A stretch of 64,000 bases of DNA from the NCBI RefSeq assembly GCF_000384415.1, contig NZ_ARVU01000001.1, positions 1,240,001 to 1,304,000 of the forward strand. The letters run 5' to 3'. Positions within the stretch are counted from its first letter, which is position 1. Every line of letters begins with the position of its first letter. The notes under the pieces are model-generated. The model saw only the letters and a list, made by a program, of their open reading frames with translations. It was not told where the DNA came from and did no database searches. Origin of the DNA: Cycloclasticus pugetii PS-1 (GTDB lineage Bacteria; Pseudomonadota; Gammaproteobacteria; Methylococcales; Cycloclasticaceae). The position numbers were made by a program, and so were the translations under genes. Of the stretch, positions 25,971 to 35,045 are shown piece after piece.

Positions 25971-27131
25971 TTAACTTAGTGATGATGGGTGAATACCCAT
26001 GCGCTTTGAAACAATTTCAAGCATCACTTCGTTTGCTCCCCCACCGATTGAACACAAGCGCGTATCACGAAAAATACGGCTAATTAAGTTATCCCACATA
26101 AAACCTTGCCCACCCCAGTATTGCAGGCAGGCCGAGGGTATGGTTTGTCCTAATTGGCCAACTTTAAATTTAGCCATTGAGGTGAGCATATCGACATCTT
26201 CGCCGTTGATATACTTTTCACAAGCATGGTAGATAAGCGCGCGAACAGCCTGAATATCGGTTTGCATTTCTGCTAATTTAAAATAAATATCTTGATTAGC
26301 AATTAACGGTTTACCAAATGCTTTACGGTGCTTTGTATATTCAATCGTAATATCTACCGCATCTTGAACTTGACTCAGGTATTTAGACATCGCAAAAAAA
26401 CGCTCTTCTTGAAACTGTTTCATTTGATATATGAAGCCGCGCCCCTCCTCACCGATACGGTTAGTAACCGGCACTCGTACATCATCAAAGAATAATGGTG
26501 CGGTGTCCGAGCTATGCGCACCTAGTTTTTTTAGGCGTTTACCACGCGTTACGCCTTTAGCATCCAGTGGCACAATGATTAGCGATTTATTTTTATGGGG
26601 CCCCTTATCGCCACCGGTATTGCATAACAAACAGACCCAATCAGCTTGCGTTGAAGTGGTAATCCACATCTTACTGCCATTAATAACGTATTCGTTACCA
26701 ATACGGCGTGCTTGCGTTTTAATTGAGGCCACATCTGAACCCGCACCTTCTTCACTCACACCAATACAGCCAACTGATTCCCCTTTGATTGCTGGAACCA
26801 GAAAATTACGTCTTAATTCATCACTGCCATAATTTGCCAATGCAGGTGTGCTCATATCTGTTTGTACACCAATGGCTGTTGAAATTCCCGAGCAGTTAAT
26901 TCGCCCTATTTCTTCGGCAAACACTAAGGAATAGGAATAATCTAATCCTAAGCCTCCCCATTTTTCTGCCTTATTAATGCCGAGAAGTCCTGCGTCTCCC
27001 ATCTTTTTAAATAACTCATGAGCAGGAAAAATACCGGCTTCTTCCCATTCATCAACAAACGGGGCAATTTGACGCTCAACAAAAGTTGATACCGAGTCAC
27101 GTAACATGGCATGTTCATGGTTAAACAACAT
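25971..27131 (-). CDS. atuD: Citronellyl-CoA dehydrogenase (acyl-CoA dehydrogenase)
   Basis: This 386-residue FAD enzyme matches acyl-CoA dehydrogenases, with VSEEGAGSDVASIKTQA near 125, YVINGSKMWITTSTQADWV near 149, and a closing RDTRLCSIGGGANEVMLEIVSKRMG, where the GGANEVM glutamate is the usual catalytic base position. In the Atu pathway AtuD oxidises citronellyl-CoA to geranyl-CoA. As first gene of atuDCEFA it directly follows a promoter with a CTAA-N6-TTAG dyad 53-66 bases before the start. Specificity is inferred from operon context. The start MLFNHEHAMLRDSV is normal for the family. Confidence 0.88.
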   Translation of the reverse strand: MLFNHEHAMLRDSVSTFVERQIAPFVDEWEEAGIFPAHELFKKMGDAGLLGINKAEKWGGLGLDYSYSLVFAEEIGRINCSGISTAIGVQTDMSTPALANYGSDELRRNFLVPAIKGESVGCIGVSEEGAGSDVASIKTQARRIGNEYVINGSKMWITTSTQADWVCLLCNTGGDKGPHKNKSLIIVPLDAKGVTRGKRLKKLGAHSSDTAPLFFDDVRVPVTNRIGEEGRGFIYQMKQFQEERFFAMSKYLSQVQDAVDITIEYTKHRKAFGKPLIANQDIYFKLAEMQTDIQAVRALIYHACEKYINGEDVDMLTSMAKFKVGQLGQTIPSACLQYWGGQGFMWDNLISRIFRDTRLCSIGGGANEVMLEIVSKRMGIHPSSLS

Positions 27132-27180
27132 AGTTAATTATTTTTATTATTGGGTTGTTCAGTATAAACAGAAAAATATC

Positions 27181-27200
27181 AAACTAACAACAGTTAGGTT
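27181..27200. promoter_or_regulatory. Candidate TetR-type operator upstream of atuD
   Basis: AAACTAACAACAGTTAGGTT contains CTAA (27184-27187) and TTAG (27194-27197) six bases apart, the same layout as in the tetR/liuA region and before etfB, and is closest to the etfB site. It lies 53-66 bases upstream of atuD. Repression by the TetR protein at 35818 or a relative is inferred. Confidence 0.55.
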
Positions 27201-27294
27201 AAATACTGCAATACATTTTAGATATTAGTGAGTGAGATCAATACTTATTTTTGGCAGGGTCGAAGGGATAACCTTCTATTGCAGAAAGACTTCG

Positions 27295-27489
27295 ATGCCA
27301 AACGAAACAATTAAATTTGCAGATATACATTATGAGTTAATAGCGCAACACACCACTAATCCATTGATGATTACACAGATTATCGACGTTTATAACAGCA
27401 GTATTTTATTAAGCGCGAGTCCCTGTGTAAAAACACAGGAACTCGCGCAAGCACTAGAGGTTTTAGACGCCGTCGAACGGTATGCTTAG
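27295..27489 (+). CDS. Small hypothetical protein
   Basis: A 64-residue frame starting MPNETIKFADIHYELIAQ, in the gap between divergent atuD and convergent aldehyde dehydrogenase. AGAAAG lies about nine bases before the ATG. It looks globular and helical (TQELAQALEVLDAVERYA at its end) with no membrane segment. I recognise no family and cannot exclude a chance frame; the protein-like composition is the main support. Confidence 0.4.
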   Translation: MPNETIKFADIHYELIAQHTTNPLMITQIIDVYNSSILLSASPCVKTQELAQALEVLDAVERYA

Positions 27490-27499
27490 CAACATTCAG

Positions 27500-28942
27500 C
27501 TAAATAGCACTTTGACTAACAAATTTTACAATTCTATAGGCATCCAATCCCTCATAGCCACCTTCACTTCCATAGCCTGATTGACGCCGTCCGCCGAGTG
27601 GTGAGTCTAGAAAAACAACTGGGTAACCATTAATACCCACTTTGCCCGAATCTAAATCGCTACCCAGCTTATCAATGGTTTCTTGCGAGCCACTAAATGC
27701 ATATGAAGCCAGTGCAAAATCAGTATTGTTGGCTTTTTCAATCGCTTCATCATAGCTGCTAAATTTATTAATAATTGCAATCGGGCCAAAAGGCTCTTCT
27801 TGCATTATTCTTGCTGTTGCTGGCACATCGGCCAATACCGTCGCTTCATAAAAATTTCCTGGACGATCAAGACGTTTACCACCGGTCATTAAGCGCGCAC
27901 CTTTACTCACGGCATCTTGAACCAAATCATCTATTTCAGCAGTTCTACGTGGGTTTGCCAAAGGCCCCATTTGAGTATCGTTATCCAAACCATTACCAAT
28001 CCGAAGTGCTGCAAATTTTTCTGTAAAACCTGTTAAAAATTTATCGTATACAGCCTCTTGCACAAAAAACCGTGTCGGAGAAATGCACACTTGTCCTGAG
28101 TTACGGCTTTTAGTCGTTACTGATAAATCAATTGCTTTGTCTAACTTCGCATCATCAAAAACCAATACGGGCGCATGACCACCCAGTTCCATCACACAGG
28201 GTTTTGCCTGATCTCCGGCTAACGCAGCCAGTTTTTGACCGACAGGTGTTGAACCGGTGAACGATATTTTTTTAATAACCGGTGATTCAATTAGTTTTTT
28301 ACTAATCAGCGAAGAATCACCCATAAGTATGTTAACCACACCTTTCGGTAAACCTGCCTTATCAAGTGCATCAACTACCGCCATAAATGAAACTGGGGTT
28401 TCTTTTGCGGGTTTAACAATAACCGAACAACCGACAGCTATCGCTGAGGCCATTTTACGCGTTGCTAATGAGGCTGGAAAATTCCATGCAGGAAACGCCG
28501 CCACAGGACCTATTGGCTCTTTACGCACGGTTCTGTCTACAAAACCATTTAACTCAGGCAAAGTGCGGTCATCATGGTCCGCAGCTGCCGTAGAACACCA
28601 TTCCAATAGACATGCGCAATTTTCTACCTCGCCTTTTGAATCTGCAAGCGGTTTTCCATGCTCCATCGTCATACAACGGGCGGTGTGCTCAGCATTTTCG
28701 CGAAGAATCGCTGCGGCACGGTGCATAATTTCAATTCGTTCGTCATAACTTGTTTTACGCCATTGTTCAAAAGCGGCTTCAGACGAAGCAAGTGCACGCT
28801 CAATCTGCTCTTCATCTGCGATAGGAAATTTAGCTAATACTTCATCTGTCGCTGGGTTTAGTACCTCACCATAGCGACTGGTTTGAGTTACCCACTCACC
28901 ATCAATAAACAAAGCAGGTTGTGTATAGTCATTGTCTTGCAT
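27500..28942 (-). CDS. NAD(P)-dependent aldehyde dehydrogenase (succinate-semialdehyde dehydrogenase-like)
   Basis: This 480-residue enzyme oxidises an aldehyde to its acid. The cofactor segment is near 140-220 (PWNFPASLATRK-like PAWNFPASL, ISFTGSTPVG near 223), the general-base Glu is in VMELGGHAPVLV near 245, and the catalytic Cys is in SGQVCISPTRFFV near 279. The sequence resembles GabD/SSADH-type members. The ATG at 28942 has GGAG seven bases upstream and gives a normal N-terminus; an eleven-codon longer frame is less likely. It lies 38 bases after the ADP-forming acyl-CoA ligase gene, so an aldehyde-to-acid-to-CoA route for an isoprenoid or branched aldehyde is a reasonable inference. 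Confidence 0.88.
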   Translation of the reverse strand: MQDNDYTQPALFIDGEWVTQTSRYGEVLNPATDEVLAKFPIADEEQIERALASSEAAFEQWRKTSYDERIEIMHRAAAILRENAEHTARCMTMEHGKPLADSKGEVENCACLLEWCSTAAADHDDRTLPELNGFVDRTVRKEPIGPVAAFPAWNFPASLATRKMASAIAVGCSVIVKPAKETPVSFMAVVDALDKAGLPKGVVNILMGDSSLISKKLIESPVIKKISFTGSTPVGQKLAALAGDQAKPCVMELGGHAPVLVFDDAKLDKAIDLSVTTKSRNSGQVCISPTRFFVQEAVYDKFLTGFTEKFAALRIGNGLDNDTQMGPLANPRRTAEIDDLVQDAVSKGARLMTGGKRLDRPGNFYEATVLADVPATARIMQEEPFGPIAIINKFSSYDEAIEKANNTDFALASYAFSGSQETIDKLGSDLDSGKVGINGYPVVFLDSPLGGRRQSGYGSEGGYEGLDAYRIVKFVSQSAI

Positions 28943-28980
28943 GTTTGTTCTCCAAATAATTATTTTAGTGTTCAATAACT

Positions 28981-31077
28981 TTAATAATGCCTTGCCTCAT
29001 CCATACGAAGGACGAGCGCATCTAAAGCGACTACTTTATCAGCCATCGCACGTAGGGGGTTAATCTCAATACTTGCGACCGTCTCAGTTTTTTGCACCGC
29101 CAATACAGACAATCGACTCACCACCTCAGCAACTGCTTGTATATTGATCACAGCTTGGCCACGGGCTCCTTGAAAAATGCCCGCACCACGTAATGATGTC
29201 AACATTGATAAAGCTTTGTTTGGCGTAACCGGTGCTAACGACAAACTAAGGTCTTTTAAAACTTCTGTATAAATACCCCCGAGGCCAACCATGATAATCG
29301 GCCCAATTGTAGGATCCTGTTGCGTACCAACAATAAAATCAACGCCCTCTTTAATCATTGGGCTCACCAGAAGTCCTTCGATATTGGCCGTCGGTTCACG
29401 TTCAGCCACCGTTTTAAACATTGAATGTGCAGCTGTGCGCACAGACTGCTCGTTTAGCAGATCAAGTGCGACACCTCCTGCTTCGGATTTATGTGCAATA
29501 TCGGCTGAAACAATTTTAATGGCGACAGGAAAGCCAAGCTCTTTAGCACATAGAACTGCCTCTTCTGCAGTGCTAGCAACCTTTTCTTTTAATACAGGGA
29601 TACCCGCTTGTTGTATCAATCGTTTGGCCTGCGCTTCACTAATTTTTCCTGCCGGCCACTCGGTTGTTGGAATAGAGGGTAATACACTTTGATCTTCATT
29701 AACTGTTTGAAAGGCCGTATTAAACTTGGCTAATGCTGATAAGGCCGCAATTGCTCTTGAAGGGTCTTCAAAGAACATCATCCCCGCAGATTCATATTTT
29801 TCTTTAATGCTTTCGCTTGACTGACCAATCACAGCAAATGGTTTTTTATGCGTTTTCATACCCGTATCTAGGGCATCAAAAAGCTTATCTCCATGTGCTG
29901 GTGATCCGACCCATGAGGTAAAAAATGCAACCAACAAGTCATAATGGCCTTCTTCGCACATGGCCGCTAAACTTTCACCCACTAAGGAAAAGTCATTAAG
30001 CGCACTACCGGTGACATCAATTGGGTTGCGCGGTGCACATAACGGATTTCTCGCAATAAGCTTTTTTTGTGCCTCTATAGGCATTGGCGGCACAGGAAGA
30101 CCGACTTCCTCGGCGGCATCTGCCATTAGTACCCCTGCACCACCTGATACCGTTAAAATACCTAATTTATTGCCATTGGCAGGTGGCGAAATACTGAAGG
30201 CGTAGAGGATATCAAACATTTGCTCGGTTGTTTTCGCACGTTGCGCACCGTATTGATCAATTAGTGCTTGGAAGCTTGCATCGGAGCCTGTTAACGATGC
30301 TGTATGCGATTGAACCGCCTTTGAACCAACCTCGGATACGCCGACCTTCATAATAACAATCGCTTTACCTTTAGCACGCGCTTTTTCAAGCGCGCGAATC
30401 AATACTTTTGGCTTTTTAACCCCTTCCATATAACAACCAACGACATCAACTGTCTCTGAATCGATCAAATATTCCAGACACTCGGCCACCGTCAAATCTG
30501 ATTCATTACCGGTGGATACCCATTTTGAAACCCCTAAACGCCGAGTTTTGGCCATCGTCAACAAATGTGTGCCGTATGCGCCCGATTGAGTAATCAGGCC
30601 AACGCGCCCGTTGATTGGAAAGCCCCCTTCCAAACCAGAGGTAAAGGTAGGACAGTTTCCGGCATCTCCATTGTATAAACCTAAACAATTAGGTCCAAGA
30701 ATGCGCATACCGTAACGCTGCACAATGTGGTCCAGTTGAACTTGTAATAAATCACCCACCTCACCTTGTTCAGAAAAGCCAGCGGAAAAAAGCACCACTG
30801 CCTTAACGCCCTTATCGCCACACGCTGTTAAAGCCTCGGCCACCAAATTAGCTGAAATAGCTAGTACCGCTAAATCAACCTGATCGGGAATCGATGTGAT
30901 ATTAGGGTATGCTTTTAAGCCTTGAATCTCCGTTCTTTTCGGGTTGACAGGATAAATACGTCCTTTAAAACCAGCCTTTAAATAATAGTCTAGCGGTCGC
31001 CCACCGATTCGCGCAGGGTTAGATGAGGCGCCAATAACCGCCACTGATCTCGGTTCAAATAGTGCTTTTAAACTCAT
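28981..31077 (-). CDS. ADP-forming acyl-CoA ligase (acetyl-CoA synthetase family, fused subunits)
   Basis: This 698-residue protein fuses a CoA-binding domain (opening LFEPRSVAVIGASSNPARIGGRP), a ligase domain with the phosphorylated His in SHTASLTGSD near 259, and a C-terminal ATP-grasp domain (about 475-698, with FPVAIKIVSADIAHKSEAGGVAL). Such enzymes make an acyl-CoA from acid, CoA and ATP, giving ADP, or run in reverse. In proteobacterial catabolic loci they activate odd acids such as pimeloyl, terpenoid or aromatic ones. It is followed by an aldehyde dehydrogenase gene. A 141-base gap separates it from the upstream crotonase gene, so it may have its own promoter. Confidence 0.88.
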   Translation of the reverse strand: MSLKALFEPRSVAVIGASSNPARIGGRPLDYYLKAGFKGRIYPVNPKRTEIQGLKAYPNITSIPDQVDLAVLAISANLVAEALTACGDKGVKAVVLFSAGFSEQGEVGDLLQVQLDHIVQRYGMRILGPNCLGLYNGDAGNCPTFTSGLEGGFPINGRVGLITQSGAYGTHLLTMAKTRRLGVSKWVSTGNESDLTVAECLEYLIDSETVDVVGCYMEGVKKPKVLIRALEKARAKGKAIVIMKVGVSEVGSKAVQSHTASLTGSDASFQALIDQYGAQRAKTTEQMFDILYAFSISPPANGNKLGILTVSGGAGVLMADAAEEVGLPVPPMPIEAQKKLIARNPLCAPRNPIDVTGSALNDFSLVGESLAAMCEEGHYDLLVAFFTSWVGSPAHGDKLFDALDTGMKTHKKPFAVIGQSSESIKEKYESAGMMFFEDPSRAIAALSALAKFNTAFQTVNEDQSVLPSIPTTEWPAGKISEAQAKRLIQQAGIPVLKEKVASTAEEAVLCAKELGFPVAIKIVSADIAHKSEAGGVALDLLNEQSVRTAAHSMFKTVAEREPTANIEGLLVSPMIKEGVDFIVGTQQDPTIGPIIMVGLGGIYTEVLKDLSLSLAPVTPNKALSMLTSLRGAGIFQGARGQAVINIQAVAEVVSRLSVLAVQKTETVASIEINPLRAMADKVVALDALVLRMDEARHY

Positions 31078-31218
31078 AAACCTGCTCCTTTATGTATTCA
31101 ACACCACAATTTATCGCGCGCTCTTTAAAAAAAAACTAACCGTCTCATTTAAAAATTACGACAAAAATTTATTTAAATTAAAGCAATATAAACAGTAAGT
31201 TAAAGAAACTATTTATTG

Positions 31219-32022
31219 TTATTTATTAGATTTTTTATTGAAAAAATTTTCTAACGCTGCTTGGTGCTCAGCGGTATGGTGAAACATCGCTTGATTTGCT
31301 GAACAAAGATCCAAGTGATCGGCATAACTTAAGCTATCGGTTGATTTTAGTAATCGTTTAGTGACCACGAGTGTTTCGCGTGATTTTTCTGCAATACTGC
31401 TTGCCAGTTCTGTTGCGGCTGTCATCAGTTGGTCATGTTCAACTAGCTTTAATAAAAGCCCCATTTCCAAGGCCTCTTGGGCAGCCACTGTTTTGCCCGT
31501 CAAAATTAATTCTGCTGCCTTTTGTGCACCTACGGTTTTACGTAACAACCAGCAGGCACCATCGCCAGGAATAACGGCTAAATTTAAAAATGAAGAGCAA
31601 AAACTGGCTCGTTCCGAGGCAATTCTAATGTCGCATAATAAGGCCATATCAAAACCTGCCCCGGCCGCCGCACCATTAACAGCTGCAATAATCGGTATTT
31701 CAATGGAGTACAGTAATTTAGATAAGCTATGAATGCCTTTGCGATAATTGTTTTGCACCGCCAACTGATCACCTGCAAACATTTTTTCTCGATTGAGCAT
31801 GTCTTTAACATTACCACCCGAGGAAAACCCTTTACCTTCACCGGTCAAAATACAAACCGATACAGCTGGGTTATCTTGAATACCCATAAAAACCGTTTTA
31901 ACTTCTTCTAATAACGTAGGGTCCGTAATCGCGTTACGTGAGGCAGGGTCATTTAACGTCACCGTTGCAATTTTATTATTTATTTCTAATTTAACTGTTT
32001 TATAGCTCAATTTTTTATCCAC
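31219..32022 (-). CDS. Crotonase-family protein lacking the standard catalytic glutamates
   Basis: This 267-residue protein has the crotonase fold (FSSGGNVKDML near 66, GAGFDMALLCDIRIASERASF near 121, VIPGDGACWLL near 150). Asp125 stands where the first hydratase Glu would be and Phe145 where the second would be, so simple enoyl-CoA hydration is unlikely; isomerisation or another crotonase reaction is more probable. The same pattern is seen in the paralogue at 52007-52807. It lies between a CoA-transferase gene and an acyl-CoA ligase gene on the minus strand. Substrate unknown. Confidence 0.82.
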   Translation of the reverse strand: MDKKLSYKTVKLEINNKIATVTLNDPASRNAITDPTLLEEVKTVFMGIQDNPAVSVCILTGEGKGFSSGGNVKDMLNREKMFAGDQLAVQNNYRKGIHSLSKLLYSIEIPIIAAVNGAAAGAGFDMALLCDIRIASERASFCSSFLNLAVIPGDGACWLLRKTVGAQKAAELILTGKTVAAQEALEMGLLLKLVEHDQLMTAATELASSIAEKSRETLVVTKRLLKSTDSLSYADHLDLCSANQAMFHHTAEHQAALENFFNKKSNK

Positions 32023-32036
32023 TTAATGGCTGCAGG

Positions 32037-33368
32037 CTAGCAATAACGACGTGACACAATGCCACTGTCACGTGCTTGCTGTAACAAGCTTTCACGGTCA
32101 TCGGGGTGCGCAATGCTGATCAGTGCTAATGCTCTTTCACTGATGCTTTTACCTTTCAAATTAACAATACCAAATTCGGTCACAACATACATCGTATCCG
32201 ACCTAGGTGTTGTCACGACGGTCCCCTCTTCTAGCCCGGGCACAATTCTAGAGCGAGGTCGGCCTTCTTTATCCTTAAACCTAGATGAAAGGCAGATAAA
32301 CGACTTCCCGCCTTTAGAAGCCACTGCCCCACGGACAAATTGCAACTGCCCCCCAGTACCTGAAATTTGCCGATGACCATTACTCTCTGAGGCCACTTGA
32401 CCGGTTAAATCCACTTGCAAACAGTTGTTAATAGAAATCACATTGTCATTTTGTGCAATTTTGTTTGTCAGGTTTGTTTCATCCACAGGAATGCTGACAC
32501 ACAATGCATTTTTATGAATAAAGTCATACGTTCTTTTGGAACCCAACGCAAAGGTATAGACAATTTGACCACGATAAGTTTGCTTGTAGTTCCCTGTTAC
32601 TTTTCCTTTTTCAACCAGATCTACCATCCCATCAACAAACATCTCCGTATGAATCCCGAGGTCCTTGATAGTTGAATGTGCTAAAGCAGAACATACCGCA
32701 TTTGGCATTCCACCAATGCCAATTTGCAAGCAACTTCTATCCTTTATCAGTGGCACAATATAATCAGCGACTTGCCGGTCAATATCGCTAATAGGTGCGC
32801 TTGGTAACTCAAATAATGGCGCACTATCACCTTGAAAAACAGCCGCTACCTCACTGATATGAACGGTGTTTTCATTACCGTAACAAACAGGAATGGCGCT
32901 GGATGTTTCTATGATAATTTTTTTCGCTATATCACAACACGCTCGTGCAAATGTGTTGGAAACACCAAAATTAAAATAACCATGCTGGTCCATCGGTGAT
33001 GTTTTTAATACCAACACATCTGTTTTTAAATATTCGCGATAGATATGAGGGCCTTCTCCAAAATTAAAGGGGATATAACTAACCACTCCTTGTTCAGATT
33101 TTTTTCTATCGTAGCCAGAAAAATGCCAATTTTGATATTCAAAGTGCTGTTGATCTGGGTCCTGTTCAATAATTTGCCTAGCAGCGACCGACAATGTACC
33201 TCTAACAATCACATCTTTTAATCGATCTTTCTGTTTGGCTAACTCAGTATCAAATATATCTGATTGCGTAACACTAAACCCATAATCAATGGTGTCGCCA
33301 CTGTTAACTAACGCTACCGCCTCGCTAACGCTCACCATTTTTTCCTGAAGCATTTGTTGTACTGGCAT
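32037..33368 (-). CDS. Acetyl-CoA hydrolase/CoA-transferase family protein
   Basis: This 443-residue class I CoA-transferase matches the 4-hydroxybutyrate/butyrate-type group. It opens with VSVSEAVALVNSGDTIDYGF, has GIGGMPNAVCSAL near 216, and a catalytic-Glu region GIHTEMFVDGMVDL near 235, followed by the GGQLQFVRGA segment near 343. It would move CoA between acyl-CoA and a free acid (often acetate). The ATG at 33368 follows GGGGGGAT and is preferred over the TTG four codons earlier. It lies in the tetR-led catabolic operon and could release or activate short branched acids. Confidence 0.85.
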   Translation of the reverse strand: MPVQQMLQEKMVSVSEAVALVNSGDTIDYGFSVTQSDIFDTELAKQKDRLKDVIVRGTLSVAARQIIEQDPDQQHFEYQNWHFSGYDRKKSEQGVVSYIPFNFGEGPHIYREYLKTDVLVLKTSPMDQHGYFNFGVSNTFARACCDIAKKIIIETSSAIPVCYGNENTVHISEVAAVFQGDSAPLFELPSAPISDIDRQVADYIVPLIKDRSCLQIGIGGMPNAVCSALAHSTIKDLGIHTEMFVDGMVDLVEKGKVTGNYKQTYRGQIVYTFALGSKRTYDFIHKNALCVSIPVDETNLTNKIAQNDNVISINNCLQVDLTGQVASESNGHRQISGTGGQLQFVRGAVASKGGKSFICLSSRFKDKEGRPRSRIVPGLEEGTVVTTPRSDTMYVVTEFGIVNLKGKSISERALALISIAHPDDRESLLQQARDSGIVSRRYC

Positions 33369-33441
33369 GTATCCCCCCAAGCCTAACGATCTCTATATTA
33401 TTTTTATAATGTTTTACCGAGTACGCTTCGTACTCAAAAAA

Positions 33442-33855
33442 CTATGGTTTCATCATTGCACAATCACCAATAACTACTTTTGTCTCTCCAACCATACATA
33501 CCGTATCTAATTTAACAATTTTCTTATCGATATTAATATCAGTAATGGTGACCTTCGTTTTAACCGTATCGCCAATTTTAACCGGTGCTTTAAACTTCAT
33601 ATTTTGGCCTAAATAAATACTGCCCGGCCCAGGCAATTTCATCGCTAATGTTGCACTAATAAAACCTGCTGACAGCATGCCATGAGCAATTCGTCCTTTA
33701 AACATGCTTTGTTTGGCATATTCTTCATCAATATGAGCGGGGTTAAAATCACCCGTAATACCGGCAAATAAAATAATATCTGCTTCCGTCACTGTTTTGC
33801 TCATAGAGGCAGACTGCCCCACCTTCATTTCTTCAACACTAAACCCTTCTGACAT
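33442..33855 (-). CDS. MaoC-like (R)-specific enoyl-CoA hydratase, PhaJ type
   Basis: This 137-residue single hot-dog protein has the hydratase-2 motif GDFNPAHIDEEYAK (Asp and His of the catalytic pair, about 31-44) followed by GRIAHGMLSAGFISA. PhaJ-type enzymes hydrate 2-enoyl-CoAs to (R)-3-hydroxyacyl-CoAs. It sits sixteen bases after an acyl-CoA dehydrogenase gene and before the CoA-transferase gene in the same operon. It opens MSEGFSVEEMKVGQSAS, the usual kind of start. Substrate is likely a short or branched enoyl-CoA, by context only. Confidence 0.88.
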   Translation of the reverse strand: MSEGFSVEEMKVGQSASMSKTVTEADIILFAGITGDFNPAHIDEEYAKQSMFKGRIAHGMLSAGFISATLAMKLPGPGSIYLGQNMKFKAPVKIGDTVKTKVTITDINIDKKIVKLDTVCMVGETKVVIGDCAMMKP

Positions 33856-33870
33856 TTTTATTCCTTTTAT

Positions 33871-35019
33871 TTAATTAATCATTCTTTTTGAAACTTCTTC
33901 GAGCATTACCTCAGTAGCACCGCCGGCAATGGCTTGAATACGAGCATCACGATACATTCTTTCTATTGCACTTTCACGAACATAGCCAAAGCCACCATGA
34001 AATTGAAGACAGTCATACATGACTTCATTCACCAGTTCACCGCAGTAGGCTTTCACCATAGAGACTTCTTTTATGCAATCAAGCCCTTGTGCATCTAACC
34101 AAGCAGAATGATAAACAAGTTGCTTACCCGCCTCAACACGCGCCGCCAATGCGGCTAAGCGCTGACGTATCGCTTGTTTATCAAATAGCACACCACCGAA
34201 TGCTTTACGTGTTGTCACATAGTCCATTGTTAGCTCAAGCGCTTTAGAAGCCTCGCCCATTGACTGGGCACCTAACACAAGGCGTTCGTTTTGGAAATTA
34301 CGCATAATGGAATAAAAGCCTTTATTAATCTCGCCGATTATATTGTCTGCTGGCACGCGACAATTATCAAAAATTAACTCCGCAGTATCTGACGATAACC
34401 AACCCATTTTTTTAAGGTTTTTACCAACACTAAACCCAAGGGTGCCTTTTTCAACCGCAAATATAGTAATACCGCGCGACGGTTTGACATCCATATCTGT
34501 TTTTGCCGCAACAAAAAACAAATCACCGTGTACGCCATTGGTAATAAACATTTTTGAACCGTTCAATACATAGTCATTACCGTCTTTTACTGCACGGGTT
34601 TTCATCGCAGCAACATCAGAGCCGACATCCGGTTCTGTTACCGCAACACCGGTAATTTTTTGTCCAGAGATAATCTCGCTCATGTATTTATTTAATTGCT
34701 GTTTATTACCAAAATTATCTAAATGAGGGGACGCCATATCTGTATGTACTAACACCGTCACTGCTAAACCGCCAAAGGTTGAACGGCCAAGTTCTTCAGC
34801 CAAAATAACAGACCCCAAAGCATCCATTTCACTACCTCCATAGTCAGTTGAATAACGAATACCCAGAAAGCCTAAATCACCCATTTGCTGTAAAATTTCT
34901 CTCGGGATATAGCCTTTTTCTTCCCATTCATCAGCAACAGGCACTACCTTTTGTTCAACAAATCGTCGAATCTGATCGCGTAAAATCGTGTGCTCTTCAG
35001 AAAAATAAATTGAATTCAT
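33871..35019 (-). CDS. Acyl-CoA dehydrogenase
   Basis: This 382-residue FAD enzyme has VTEPDVGSDVAAMKTRA near 124, YVLNGSKMFITNG near 147 and the closing QFHGGFGYVRESAIERMYRDARIQAIAGGATEVMLEEVSKRM, with the GGATEVM glutamate where the catalytic base usually sits. It is related to AtuD by general sequence. It lies between the liuC-like gene and the PhaJ-like gene in the tetR operon. Its substrate may be a short or branched acyl-CoA; a citronellyl-CoA dehydrogenase-like role cannot be excluded. Electrons would go to EtfBA. Confidence 0.88.
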   Translation of the reverse strand: MNSIYFSEEHTILRDQIRRFVEQKVVPVADEWEEKGYIPREILQQMGDLGFLGIRYSTDYGGSEMDALGSVILAEELGRSTFGGLAVTVLVHTDMASPHLDNFGNKQQLNKYMSEIISGQKITGVAVTEPDVGSDVAAMKTRAVKDGNDYVLNGSKMFITNGVHGDLFFVAAKTDMDVKPSRGITIFAVEKGTLGFSVGKNLKKMGWLSSDTAELIFDNCRVPADNIIGEINKGFYSIMRNFQNERLVLGAQSMGEASKALELTMDYVTTRKAFGGVLFDKQAIRQRLAALAARVEAGKQLVYHSAWLDAQGLDCIKEVSMVKAYCGELVNEVMYDCLQFHGGFGYVRESAIERMYRDARIQAIAGGATEVMLEEVSKRMIN

Positions 35020-35045
35020 TCAATACCACTCCTAAGACTAAAAAC

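Noticed and set aside
31078-31218. A further CTAA-N6-TTAG site before the ADP-forming ligase
   Set aside because: Only a left half (AAACTAACC) is present; the right half is CATT, so the dyad is not formed.
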